NCBI GenBank assembly: GCA_026225945.1
Contig: JAMJFZ010001133.1
Location: 16,146,001 to 16,210,000 of the forward strand
Length of the DNA: 64,000 bases
From: Cricetomys ansorgei
Taxonomy: Eukaryota > Chordata > Mammalia > Rodentia > Nesomyidae
Direction: 5' to 3'
Part shown: positions 37,865 through 48,395 of the stretch, piece by piece
Numbering within the stretch: position 1 is the stretch's first letter
Layout of the letters: every line of letters begins with the position of its first letter
Program-made: the position numbers and the translations under genes
The notes under the pieces: generated by a model
Told to the model about the DNA's origin: nothing
Seen by the model: only the letters and a program-made list of their open reading frames with translations
Databases searched by the model: none

Positions 37865-38512
37865 TTTTAGATTTATTTTATGTGTGTAAATATTTTACTC
37901 ACACGTGTGACTGTGCACCATGTGTGTGTCTGGTGCCCATGGAGATCAGAAGAGGGTGTCAGATCCCCTGGGATTGGAGTTCCAGGTGGTTGTGTGTTAA
38001 AATAACGTTATGGCGCTTAATGGAGAGTCCAGCGTTGTAATTTCCAATGCTCTTTATTAATCACAAGCCATGTCAAATCTCAGGGAATTCTATACATGGG
38101 CGGCTAGGCAGAGTCTTCATCTTTCTTCCCCCAAAAGACCTCTCCTTCCTTCTGCCTTAGCCCTTTTAACTTTTCCCCCACCCCTCTATCTTTTAGGCCT
38201 TCATTACAACACAATGATCCTAGGCTGGGGGTGATCAGAGTCTTTGCTCGTGATCTCCTCCTGACCTGCTCGTGACAGGTCACCTTCAATTGTCTATCTG
38301 TTCAGATCTCAAGGCTAGCACAAGGGTGTGACTAGGTAGGAATCGAGGCCTGTACTGCTGCAAGGCATCTGGCTTCCCAGCTACAAGGTATCAAAACCAA
38401 AACAGCACACAATAGTAAAGTATCCCACAACAGTTGTGAGCCTGCATTGGAAACACTGGTTCCTCTGCAAGAACAAGTGCTCTTAACCTGGGAGCCATCT
38501 CTCCAGCCCCTA
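37865..38512 (-). repeat. B2 SINE (antisense) split by an LTR
   Basis: The B2 3' half lies at about 37865-37994 (GGAGATCAGAAGAGGGTGTC) and the 5' half at 38433-38512 (GTGCTCTTAACC..GAGCCATCTCTCCAGCC). The join is interrupted by 438 bp of LTR at 37995-38432. Confidence 0.9.
37995..38432 (-). mobile_element. Solo LTR of an endogenous retrovirus (ERVK-like)
   Basis: Begins TGTTAAAATAAC and ends CCCACAACA (TGTT..AACA ends), flanked by a perfect 6-bp duplication GTTGTG at 37989-37994 and 38433-38438. In - orientation AATAAA falls about 70 bases before the 3' end, as for an LTR poly(A) signal. No internal viral region is present. A 6-bp duplication is typical of ERV class II; the family is not named. 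Confidence 0.85.
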
Positions 38513-38529
38513 ATTTATTTTTAATTTTT

Positions 38530-38735
38530 TTATTTTGTATGGATGTTTTTGTCTGCACGTGTGTCCGTGTACCACATGCACACCTGGTGCCTGCAGAGGC
38601 CAGAAGAGGGTGTCCGGTCCCAGTCCGGTCCCAGTCCGGTCCCAGTCCGGTCCCAGTCCGGTGCAGGGAATAGAACCTGGGTCCTCTGGAAGAGTAGCCA
38701 GTGCCATTAACCACTAAGCCATCTCTCCAGCCCCG
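38530..38735 (-). repeat. B2 SINE (antisense) with internal 11-bp array
   Basis: Tail side GTATGGATGTTTTTGTCTGC, head side CACTAAGCCATCTCTCCAGC. The central region is replaced by a minisatellite at 38612-38662. Confidence 0.9.
38612..38662. repeat. 11-bp minisatellite within B2
   Basis: Unit TCCGGTCCCAG repeated perfectly about 4.5 times. Confidence 0.97.
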
Positions 38736-38859
38736 CTTCTTTACCTCCTTTCTCTCTCCCTCTCCAGAAAAGCAAAATGAAGAATTTGTTATTAAATGCT
38801 TGACAAATCCTAGGTTTTAAAATGCTTTATTTCTTATGATCTATAGGAAAGAGCTGCAC

Positions 38860-39700
38860 AATAACTATTGTCAAGCTATAACTCAGTGGGTGGAAGTGTT
38901 GTGAAGCTATCACCCAAAACTCCTTCACCACCCCCAGACAATTCTGAAATGTTTCACGCCTCTCCAAATCCCTAGAGACTTCTAATTTCGTATCTGTCAG
39001 TATGAATGTGTCTATCCTTTCAATTTTGTGTAAGTACAAGCATTCAGTGTTTGCTCCTTTGTGTCTGGATTCTCTCACTAACCTTGCTGGTAGGCTAGGG
39101 GTCACCCAAGTTGTAGTATGCGTGGAAGCTTAATACCTTTTGTGGGGTGAGGGAAGGTGCTGGAATTTAACCCAGAGCACTGTGCAAGCTAGAAGAGACT
39201 CCTCATGAGAATCTTCATTATTATTTTGTGGTGTTCTGTAGTCTCTTATCTTGTATTTCTCTATCTTACAGACAATGTGCTTTACTGAGTTACACCTCCA
39301 GCCACTAGAACTGTATTTCTTTTTATGATTGATATTCTTATCAATATATATTCTTATATATGATACTATATACTATCCTGTCAATATATATTGTTTATTA
39401 TCATATGTGTGTGTGTGTGTGTGTGTGTTGATGCCTACTTGGTGGTTACTGTGAATATTGTAGTGAACCCTAATACACAAGTACACTGCACTCTGTTTGT
39501 AATTCCTTTAGCTTACACCTACGACAGAGCAGGGTCAGGTTATAATTTTATGGGTACCTTTAGATACACTGTCAACCATTTCCGCAACTATCACACCATT
39601 TTACATCCCTATCAGCTACGTGTGAGGGTTCTAACGTCTCCACATCTTCACCCTCATCATCTTTTCTTGCGTTTTATTTACTTATTGTCATTTTAATAGG
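38860..39700 (-). mobile_element. Ancient L1 3' region (antisense)
   Basis: TGTGTCTGGATTCTCTCACT, CAACTATCACACCATTTTAC, ATCCCTATCAGC and GTGAGGGTTCTAACGTCTCC are in the order of an antisense mammalian L1. Split by a (TG)n run at about 39405-39428. Confidence 0.6.
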
Positions 39701-39734
39701 TTCCTTGTGGGTCCTCACGCTTCTTTGTTTGGGG

Positions 39735-40012
39735 TTTCTTTCTCTTCCTTCCTTTTTTCTTTATTTTCTCTTTCTCCCTTCCTTCCTTCCTTCCTTTCTT
39801 CCTCCCTCCCTTCCTTCTCCCCTTCCTTCCTTCCTTCCTTCCTCCCTCCCTTCCTTCCTTCCTTCCTCCCTCCCTCCCTCCCTCCCTTCCTCCCTCCCTC
39901 CCTCCCTTCCTCCCTCCCTCCCTCCCTTCCTCCCTCCCTCCCTTCCTCCCTTCCTTCTTTCTTTCCTTTTTTTCCCTCCCTCCCTCTCTCTCTCTCTCTC
40001 TCTTTTTCTTTC
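39735..40012. repeat. ~280-bp polypyrimidine tract (CCTT/CCTCC, CT)
   Basis: The + strand is almost pure C and T, built from CCTT and CCCT units and ending in (CT)n. Both strands are open by composition only. Such mirror-rich tracts can form triplex DNA. Confidence 0.97.
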
Positions 40013-40115
40013 TATGACAGAGCTTCAATCTGTAGCCTCAGGTTCACAGTGATCCTCCTGCCTCAACCTCCTGCTGAGTGCTGGTATTACAGGTGTAATC
40101 CGCCACACCTGACTT
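40012..40115 (-). repeat. B1-like SINE (antisense), diverged
   Basis: GACAGAGCTTCAATCTGTAG and GAGTGCTGGTATTACAGGTG. The pyrimidine tract replaces its T-rich end. Confidence 0.75.
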
Positions 40116-41621
40116 CCTTTTTGTTCCTTGGTTTTGTTTTGCTTTGTTTGTATGTCTTATTTTTTAAATGAAATTAGAGTTTTAAACTGTCTTCTCCATC
40201 ATTTTTTTCGACTCTCTTTTAATATACAACAATGGTTTACATGCTTTCCTGACCCCTCATCTGAAAACAGTTAAAGCTGTCTTCTGTGTACAAAGGTCAG
40301 CAATCTGCATTTATCTCATTCATTACGGGAAAAAGATAACCCAAGATAAATTGTAATTAGTCTCTGGACCAGCAACATTCCAACTTCTTCACAACTGTTA
40401 GAAGTCTAACCAATCAAGCAACCTATGTGGAATGTTCAAAGTAAGGTTCCTGAGAACTTCAGTTCACACTGGACTAAGTAGAGATGAGACCCTGTCTCCA
40501 AAATAAACAGCCCAACAGCCAAACAACCAAAGATCTCCCAGAACTCTGCAAATGGGCAAGCCTGCCCAGCTGCTGTGTCTGTGTGTGTGTGTGTGGGGGG
40601 GGGGGTTTCTCTCTCCTCTGCACGTGCAAGCAATGTTGGTGATTCACTTGTGAACACAGCTTCACAAAGCAAGTTAATTAGACTCTTCTTGTCTCCAGGA
40701 CTAGGCAATATAAACGGAAGGAGAGATACATTATAAAGAAAAAAAGTTAAATTACATAAATTGTTCTAGTGTGAAAGGACGCAGGTCTTAATTGGAAATT
40801 CTGAGAAATGTCTTAAGAAATATGCAAATAGTAGGGGAGGAGGGGAAGGAGTCGGCAGTTACCCCTTCTGACCTCAGGACCTCTTGAGGCTGCTTGAAAC
40901 TGTCCCCAGCCTGTCTTCACACATGTCGCCTCCACCGCAGTAGCTCTCCAGGAGTATTCTGTGGTCATCAAGACAGTGTGTGGTTTTGGTGCTACAAGAA
41001 CGAGTGATAGGTAAGACATCAAAGAGGGCAAGGTGTCACTGGACAGTACTTATTTTCTTCCCCCATAAGGATGGTGATGACTAAGCCTTGTTACATTATT
41101 TGTGTGTGCGCTCTTCAAATGTTATACTTTGAAACCTACACACATGCCTTCGCCATACTTCTCCTACATGTTGAAATACGTGACTGCAAATGCATCTCTT
41201 TCCATGGCTCAGCTCTCATAAAACAAAGCCACATAGGGTTTTCCCACGGTCTTTTCATTCCCCTGGAGCCATCCATGGGATTTGGAACCTGGTCTCGACA
41301 CCACAGCACAGCAGATGGCAGTGTAGGCCCGACTTCCTACAAGAAAATACCCTGTGGAAACCTTCGCAGAGGAAACTTATTTTAGCTAAAAAGTGGTATT
41401 GCACGGTTAACATAGAAAATTAAAAATTAAAGGAAATCACGACTCCCTTCCTGGGGCTTTGGAGATTATTTCCTAACTATATTAAGCTCATTTTTACAAT
41501 CACTTCATTAATAAAGCACGTATTAATTCTTTTTTGCTTTTTAGAATTTTTTACTTTTTAAGTTAACATACAAAGTAAGGGGTTTCATTAGGGCATTTTC
41601 ATACAAGTATGCTATTTTTTA
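40116..41621. other. Intergenic, mostly unique
   Basis: No gene seen. A (TG)n plus G run is at about 40576-40606 and a B1-like fragment near 40455-40510. The last ~100 bases resemble L1 3'UTR (AAGTTAACATACAAAGTAAG). Confidence 0.45.
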
Positions 41622-41845
41622 AGGTGCATTTATTTTTATTTTATGTGTATGAGTGTTCGCCTCATACACATGCACCTCATGCACATATGTGTACCATAGG
41701 CCTGCCTAGTACCAGAGAACACCAGATCCCCCAGAACCGGAGTTCCAGATGGCTGTGAGCTGCCATGTGAGTGCTGGGAACTGAACCAGAGTCCTCTGGA
41801 AGAACAGTAAATGCCCTTAACCACTGAGCAATCTCTTTAGCCCCA
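41622..41845 (-). repeat. B2 SINE (antisense), near full length
   Basis: TTATTTTATGTGTATGAGTG and GTGAGTGCTGGGAACTGAAC, ending CCACTGAGCAATCTCTTTAG. Confidence 0.92.
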
Positions 41846-41914
41846 CAGAGATGTTCTTATACTTTGTTCTCATTCATGCCCCTGCCCACTGCCCTGAACA
41901 AACCAATTCTTTTT

Positions 41915-42085
41915 TTAAAATTATATTTACTTATTTTGGAAGTAGTGCTGCGTACGAGCCCCAGAGCATGTCTGGAAGTCAGAAGGATAACAGACGGGAG
42001 CCAGAGCCCCCTTCTGCCATGTGCATCTTAGGGCTTAAGCTCAGGGACATGACCTGATGGTTAAGTGGCCCCTTCCCATGATACT
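41915..42085 (-). repeat. B3-type SINE (antisense)
   Basis: GAAGTCAGAAGGATAACAGA and CTTAAGCTCAGGGACATGAC in antisense B3 order. Confidence 0.55.
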
Positions 42086-42194
42086 TGAGGATGTGAGCTA
42101 GTTGTTGAAATTTGGATTTCATAATTGAATCTCCTCAGATAAAATTTCCTTAGCATCCTGATATTTTGTTATGACAGGGAACATTTTTTTTTTT

Positions 42195-42345
42195 TTTGAC
42201 AAGACTTTCTTTTCTCACTATATAGCTCTGGTTTTCCTGGAACACTCACTGTGTAGACAAAGCTAGCCTCAAATTCATAGAGATTTGCCTGCCTCTACCT
42301 CCCCAGTGCTGCAATTAAAAGGAGTACACCACCACACCTGGCCCC
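42195..42345 (-). repeat. B1 SINE (antisense)
   Basis: TATAGCTCTGGTTTTCCTGG, CCAGTGCTGCAATTAAAAGG and ACCACCACACCTGGCCC. Confidence 0.85.
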
Positions 42346-42704
42346 TGACAAAAAAATTGTAAAACCCTCTGCTTCCAAAAGAAAAAAAAAATCAGAGAAT
42401 TCCATGGGAATTTGGCTGCCTTTTATTACTGCATAATCCTTGGCGGTGGCTGCACTAGAAACAGGTCCCACTGGCCCGCAGCAGCGGTGTTTATACATAC
42501 CCCACGGCAAGGGGAGACAGTGCTTAGTGCTCAGGGAGGAACTGGCTAACTTCTCAAGGGGGAACCTCCAGTCTCTACCTGATATTAGCATCTTTCCCTG
42601 GTTCCCATCTCCAAAGGACAGGAATGGCAGTAACTCTCCTCCATAGCTGCCCCTTGTGGCTCGTTGTTTTTAAAGGACTCTAAACCACCTATTACAGCCA
42701 CCTA

Positions 42705-43055
42705 CCTATTTATTTATATGTGTGCGTTAGTGTATCTGTATGTGTGTGAGCACGTGTGTATCACAGCACATGTGCGGAGGTCAGAGGAGTACTTGTGGGA
42801 ATCGTTTCTTTCCATCTACCATTTGGGTCCCAGTAATAGAACTCAGTTAGCCTTGGCCACAAGCACCTTCACCTGCTGAACCATCTTGACAGCTCCTGGT
42901 GTCCCTACATTTCCCTTCCTTTCCCCGACTTCTTTTCCTTCAAAACAGAGCTCCATGTAGCCCAGGCTGGCTTCCAACTCCCTATGTAGAACTTCTGATC
43001 CTCCTTTGCCTGAGAAGTGCTGAGATTACAAGCTTGTTTCACAAGGTGGAAAAGC
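42705..43055 (-). repeat. B3 SINE followed by B1 SINE (both antisense)
   Basis: B3 at about 42705-42895 (GTGCGGAGGTCAGAGGAGTA, CACCTTCACCTGCTGAACCA). B1 at about 42935-43055 (ATGTAGCCCAGGCTGGCTTC). Confidence 0.85.
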
Positions 43056-43289
43056 ACCGTACCTCATAGAATCTGCCAAGCACCTGCCAAGGAGGACAAG
43101 TCACCGTGGCTGCTGCAGACACTGACACTGGGCTATTTCCCACAGTCTACATGGAGGTGAATTTATGAAGATTCTACTCAGAAAATACAAGAATGAGATT
43201 TTCCCAGAGTATTTTCTCTGTGTCTCCTTATTCCTGCTACCCTCCACCCTCATTTCCCATATTAGGTACTGGCCCCACCCAGCCACCCC

Positions 43290-43440
43290 AGTTTTTCAAG
43301 ACAGGGTCTCACTACGTAGCCCTGGTTATCCTGGAACTCACTCTGTAGACTAGGCTAGCCTCCAACTCACAGAGATTGGCCTGCCCCGGCCTCCCGAGTA
43401 CTGGGATTAAAGGCATGCCCCGCCACCACCACCCGGCCCC
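43290..43440 (-). repeat. B1 SINE (antisense)
   Basis: AAGACAGGGTCTCACTACGT, TTATCCTGGAACTCACTCTG and GTACTGGGATTAAAGGCATG. Confidence 0.95.
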
Positions 43441-43489
43441 TGTATTTCAATCGGCGGCTCCTTGCATAACCAAGTCCCAGAAGATGGAA

Positions 43490-43610
43490 TGAAGCTCTGG
43501 TTAATGCCTGCTCTTCTGCTAACTTTGTGGTCCAGGAAGAAGTTAACTGGCCCCTGTGAGTTTTCATTTCTTTCTCTACAAATGGGGACAATAGTGGAAC
43601 TCAGCGTTAG
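43490..43610 (-). repeat. MIR-like fragment (antisense)
   Basis: GAAGTTAACTGGCCCCTGTG then TCTCTACAAATGGGGACAAT, the antisense MIR core order. Old mammalian SINE. Confidence 0.5.
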
Positions 43611-44261
43611 ATTTCTGAAGGGGTGGATTGGTGAGGGTTGCCAGGCTCCTATTTCATCGCTTTCCCATTTCCGCAAGAGGACGCGTGAACATACAGTCCC
43701 CAATCGGTCTTTCTCAGTGCCTCCGCCTCTCACTGCCCAGGCTAGGCCTTGTGTCCCTTTGCTATTTCTCCTTCTCCTCTCCCTAATTGCCGCCTTCTCT
43801 TCTCTTTTGCTGGCTGCTATTTGTCTACATTGACTCCCAGAGAGACAGCTCTTGCTTGCTCCTTTGCACTCGGGACGCTTCTTGGCTGCCTACCTTTCCT
43901 AATGTTCTCGGGGAAGGGCTCAGGGCATTCAGAACCCCCGAGCTTCAAAAGATGGTGCACCAGATGCTGCACCCCGCACCCCGCCCACACACCCATGTTA
44001 GAAATGTTTGAAAATGGGCTGCTTTACAAAGATACTTGGAAGCACTGAACAGTTTTCAGTGTATCGGGCAGACTCAAGACAGTTTAACTTTCTATTTTAT
44101 TTTATACTCTTCAAAGGCAACATGATAGCGTCACCAAGCTTCCCAAGGCACCACACAGACCACAGCAAGAATTATCTAAGTTTATTTCTGAAGATGTCAC
44201 TGGATTGGAACAAAAAATTTGATCACCATGTTTTTGAACACAGTTGAAAACAGAACTGTAT
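43611..44261. other. Intergenic, unique
   Basis: No repeat, gene or RNA recognised. Open frames here lack any recognisable protein. Confidence 0.4.
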
Positions 44262-44450
44262 GATGAGAAGCTGAGAAGGCTCAGAGGGTCCAGCAGCACT
44301 GTGGCCAAGCCTAATGGTCCTGAGTTTGGTCTGTGATCACAAGGTAGAAGGAGAAGATGGGCTCCCACAAGCTACATCTGACCACCACACATGCACTGTG
44401 GTCCCAGCTCCCCCACAATTAAATAAATTAAGTAATTAAAATACAATAAT
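44262..44450 (+). repeat. B3-type SINE
   Basis: CTGAGAAGGCTCAGAGGGTC head and TAATGGTCCTGAGTTTGGT, with an AATTAAATAAATTAAG tail. Confidence 0.7.
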
Positions 44451-45179
44451 AAATACTGTTTTTTTTAAGCAAACTATTTTGTTGCTGAGCTATTGAAATA
44501 TGCTCACGGTTATGGAAGGTAAACTCTTTATTAGCCAATATCCTAAGTACTTTAAAGGGGTTAACTCAGTTTATTCTTTAAAAAATTAACCCTTTGCAGT
44601 TCTGCAATTCCATCCAGTATTTTAAAAGATAACTCGGTGTTAGGAGCAGAATTAGAAAAGAAAGTAACTAATAAAACTTTTCTTTAAAAGTTAATTCTAT
44701 AAATAAAATGATACTCCATAATTTTTGAGAATAAATTAAAACCCAACTGTAGATCCTTAGTATTGTGTCCAACTAACAGATGATAAAACTGAGGCGTACG
44801 GAGGTCAAATAGCTTCATTCAGGTTAGATGATGAGTAAGGGTAGAACCAAAGCAGTCTACCTTTGAAATCGAAGCCCACGGAAATGTCCTATAGAATCTA
44901 GTCAGTATAGAGGAATGTTCCTGTAAAACTTGATACGTTAGATGCTCTCTCAGATCCATCAGCTCACCAAGTGTAGTGATGCATGCCTGTAACTTGGGAA
45001 GATGAGGCAGAAGGATTGCTTCAAATTTCACCCAAGTTTGGGCTGCATCACAAGACCTCTATCACATAAATTAAAATAAAGATCTATCTATCTATCTATG
45101 TCTGTATTTCACAAGTTTCAGTCCTCCTCTTCCCCCTGTTTCCTGGACAATAGGATTAAAGGCCCTAGGTTGGTCTTTT
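44451..45179. repeat. MIR fragment and B1-like copy in unique DNA
   Basis: A MIR fragment on the + strand lies at about 44770-44880 (GATGATAAAACTGAGGCGTA, AGGTCAAATAGCTTCATTCA). A decayed + strand B1 at about 44965-45070 ends in (ATCT)4-5. The remainder is unassigned. Confidence 0.6.
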
Positions 45180-45312
45180 TATTCTGTTTTGGGGTAGGGT
45201 CTCATGTAGCCTAGGCCTCAAACTCACTATGTAGCCAAGGATGACCTTGAACTCCTGATCTTCCTGTTTTTCTCTCCCAAAGTGCTAGGTTATAGGTCTT
45301 TGTTGCTCATCT
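45180..45312 (-). repeat. B1 SINE (antisense), diverged
   Basis: TAGGGTCTCATGTAGCCTAG and CAAAGTGCTAGGTTATAGG. Confidence 0.75.
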
Positions 45313-45396
45313 GGATTATATCTTAAAAAATAAATTTCCTAGTGTCACAGAACTTAGCCACACAAGATTTATCAGGCACCTACCATACTAAAGCCC

Positions 45397-45605
45397 ATGC
45401 TTGGGGCTGGAGGAATGGTTCAACGTTTAAGAGCGCTGACTGCCCTTCATAGGGTCTGGCACCTACATAGAGGCTCACAAACATCTGTAACTCCAGTCCC
45501 AGGATCTCTGGTGCACTTCTGGCCTCTGAGGGCACTGAGCACTTGTGGTACACAGACATACATGCAGGCAAAACACCCATATACATAAAATGAAAAACAA
45601 TACAC
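45397..45605 (+). repeat. B2 SINE, near full length
   Basis: GGGGCTGGAGGAATGGTTCA head, TCTGGCCTCTGAGGGCACTG, and CCCATATACATAAAATGAAA tail. Confidence 0.92.
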
Positions 45606-46589
45606 CGTTAATTTTTTTTGTTTCCCTTCCCACTTCCTAAGAAATCCATCAAATCCAACTGGCTTTACCTTCTGACTTTACCATTCATCTAATGGCTCCA
45701 GTTTGGTCCTCCACAGCCCTGTCCCAAGCTGTCACCTCTGTTCTGTGTGTGACATCTGTTCAGTAAACAGGCTGTACTTTCTAGGCATATAGACTGTTTT
45801 TTTAATTGTCTTCTGAACCCCAGAGGGCAAAGACATCCATATCCAGGGCTTAGAACAGTGCACGAGATACAACCTTGGCCAATTCTGAAAGACAGCTTCT
45901 GTGTGCTGACCCTGAGGAAACGCTTTCCAGATTTTAAGATAGAGTCTGGTTTGTAGGAAAAACAACTGGTCACCTTGTCTGCAGGAAGGGTTCCCTTGTG
46001 GGATGGAGTTCTCATCACCATAGCAGATGTGTCTTGTCAGGACTACCTCACTAGTATCTGGATCACTTGTAGTTAGGTTTTCAGGGGGGGAAAAAGGACT
46101 CTGGGGGGTCTGGAGTTTCTTTTTTTTCTTCTTTGTCTCTGTATTGGATAAGCTGGCATGAAGTGTGCCCTACATTGCGGGTGCCACTTGCAGTAGTACA
46201 CCTACTGTGGTGGCTCAGCAAGGAAGACAGGGAGGCACTTTCATAGGTGCAAAACCTGCCACACCTCAGCAGAGGGAACCGCTATCATGGCAAGTGGAAC
46301 CCTGAGAGTTGTATCTCAGGGTTGGTTTTTTTTTATTGATATCTAAGCTCCTCGGGTGTTCTACTGATAGCACGTGCAGGTCATAAACAATCAAACATCC
46401 CCCCACTAAAGCCAACACCTATAGACAATAAAAAATGCCAAGCCTTAGGCAGCTCCTCACCCAACAGTGTACAAAATAATTATTTTAAACATAACTAAAA
46501 ATAAACATCTACAGCACTGATCTCCTTTAGGTTTCTTGGAAATCCTTTGGAGATAATAAATCCAAAACCTACCAAAAATCCTATATAAG
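45606..46589. other. Intergenic, unique
   Basis: No gene or confident repeat. Contains short G and T runs near 46086 and 46120. Confidence 0.4.
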
Positions 46590-46800
46590 AATATCATAAA
46601 GACAATGTAGTGTGAGCCCCTCTCAGGGAAGCCCACACTCCCACTCAGGGGTAGGTTTTACCGTTTTCCCAAGTGACTCCTTTCAATTAACCCATCTTGA
46701 AATCTGCTAAAATTTTCTTTTAATAAACACCAACTCTGCCTCATACTGCCTTGTCCTTAAATTCTTTCTGCACGGAAGTCAAAAATCTGGTTTTACTTAA
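46590..46800 (+). mobile_element. Probable ERV LTR fragment
   Basis: TTTTCTTTTAATAAACACCA followed by CTTGTCCTTAAATTCTTTCT resembles an LTR R/U5 with poly(A) signal. Ends and target duplication could not be placed. Confidence 0.4.
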
Positions 46801-47249
46801 GTCTCAGTCCCTGAAAGATTAAGGGAGTTTCTCAGCCTGCTGTAAGTGACAACACAGTCTTTTTTCTGCATCTTCTGCCTCATGCACGCCTTCTGCTAGT
46901 GAGAAGAGACCATGTGCACACAGATACAGAAGTGTGAGGTGCTGTGAGAAGGGCTCACCAAGACAGGAGGAGTGCCTCTACTTAGTGAGGATGGAAGGTC
47001 AGAGAATATGCAGAAGAGCACTTGGTTCACAAGAAGAGGCTGCTTGGCGGGCAAGGATCGAGGACATTCCGAGAAGAAGAAAGGTGTGTGCAAAGACAGG
47101 ACATCAGGGAACCAGAAGTGGGAGGTATCAGGACAGCACAGGTGTTAGGCTGGTCAGACATCACATACGGAGGCTACTAAGGATGGATCCCTCCCTAATG
47201 AACAGCTTGGACCCTTACCTCTTCTCTCCTTTCCCTGGTAACACTCTCC

Positions 47250-47400
47250 TCCCCCCCTTTGAGACAGGGTTTCTCTGTTGCAACTCTGGCTGTCCTGGAA
47301 CTCACTCTGTAGACTGGGCTGGCGTCAAACTCACAGAGATCCACCTGCCTCTGCCTCCCGAGTGCTGGGATTAAAGGCTTGTGCCATCACCGCACACCCC
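47250..47400 (-). repeat. B1 SINE (antisense), well preserved
   Basis: GAGACAGGGTTTCTCTGTTG, GGCTGTCCTGGAACTCACTC and GAGTGCTGGGATTAAAGGCT. Confidence 0.95.
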
Positions 47401-47597
47401 CCCAGCTGTAACACACTAATTTTAAGAAAGGAAAAAATATTACTACTGCTCCCCCCCCCCACAAGATTTCAAATACTACACGAAAGGGAGGAAGGTAGAG
47501 ATAGCAAGGGAGTTGGTAAAGCCCACCACGGGAAGGCTGTTTCCTCCTGGTAAAGCATGGCTAATTGTTTTCTTTAATTCTCTGTTTGCCTGTGGAT

Positions 47598-47599
<2 letters not shown>

Positions 47600-47656
<57 letters not shown>
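47600..47656. repeat. (TG)n microsatellite, ~28 units
   Basis: Uninterrupted dinucleotide run. Confidence 0.97.
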
Positions 47657-47702
47657 GCATGTATGGGTGTATGAACCACCTTGGATGTCATTTCGTAGGC
47701 AC

Positions 47703-47990
47703 TGTTTCAGTCAGGGTTCTCTAGAGAAACAGAACTGATATATTCCCATACATATCCCACAGATACGGGGTTTATTGCGTGCCTTACAGTAGGCTGCGTT
47801 CCAGCTAGTCCAACAGTGGCTGTCTACTGACTGGAAGTACAAGAATCCAGTGATTGTTCAGTTCAAGGCTGGATGTCTCAGCTGGTCCTCAGTGTTCACC
47901 AGAATCCTGAAGAAGTAGGCTCTCACGCCAGTGAAGGAATGGACTTGCCAGGGTGAGCGAGCAGGCAGAGAGCTTCTTCCTTCCAGTCTT
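47703..47990 (-). mobile_element. Rodent MaLR (MT-type) LTR-like repeat
   Basis: CAGTCAGGGTTCTCTAGAGA, AACAGAACTGATATATTCCC and ATACGGGGTTTATTGCGTGC are characteristic of rodent MT-type MaLR LTRs in antisense. The 3' limit is uncertain because a B1 follows. Confidence 0.55.
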
Positions 47991-48002
47991 TTCATGGGCT
48001 GC

Positions 48003-48175
48003 CGGCCGAAGGTATGTGGATCTCTTTGAGTTTGAGATCAGCTTGTTCTACAGAGAGAGTTCCAGGACAGCCAAGGCTACACAGAGAAATACTTATCTCA
48101 AAAATAAAGAAAGAAAAAGAAAAAAATGAAGGAAGAAACAAAGAAAGAAGGAAGCAAAGAAAGAGAGAAAGCAGG
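48003..48175 (+). repeat. B1 SINE with GA-rich tail
   Basis: TTCCAGGACAGCCAAGGCTA and ACACAGAGAAATACTTATCT, then ~70 bases of GAAA/GGAA repeats grown from the A tail. Confidence 0.85.
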
Positions 48176-48395
48176 CTGAGCAGGCCATGGGGAGCAAGCC
48201 AAGCCAGTAAGCGGCACTCCTCCACGGGCTCTGCACTGGCACTGGCCTCCTGGATCATTCTCGTTTGAGTTCCTGTCCTGACTTCCTTCAGTGCTGAACA
48301 GTAAGGTGGCAATATAAACCAAATAAACCCTTTCTTCCTTGAGTTGCTTTTGGCCATGGTGTTTCATCATAGAATAGTGACCCTAACTAAGACAG
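48165..48395 (+). repeat. ~400-bp rodent repeat, 3' half
   Basis: GAAAGCAGGCTGAGCAGGCC through CAAATAAACCCTTTCTTCC to CTAACTAAGACAG; same family and strand as the 18.4-kb copy. Confidence 0.75.

Noticed and set aside
39693..40171. Long Pro/Leu/Ser- and Gly/Arg/Glu-rich open frames
   Set aside because: Translations of the polypyrimidine tract; low complexity on both strands.
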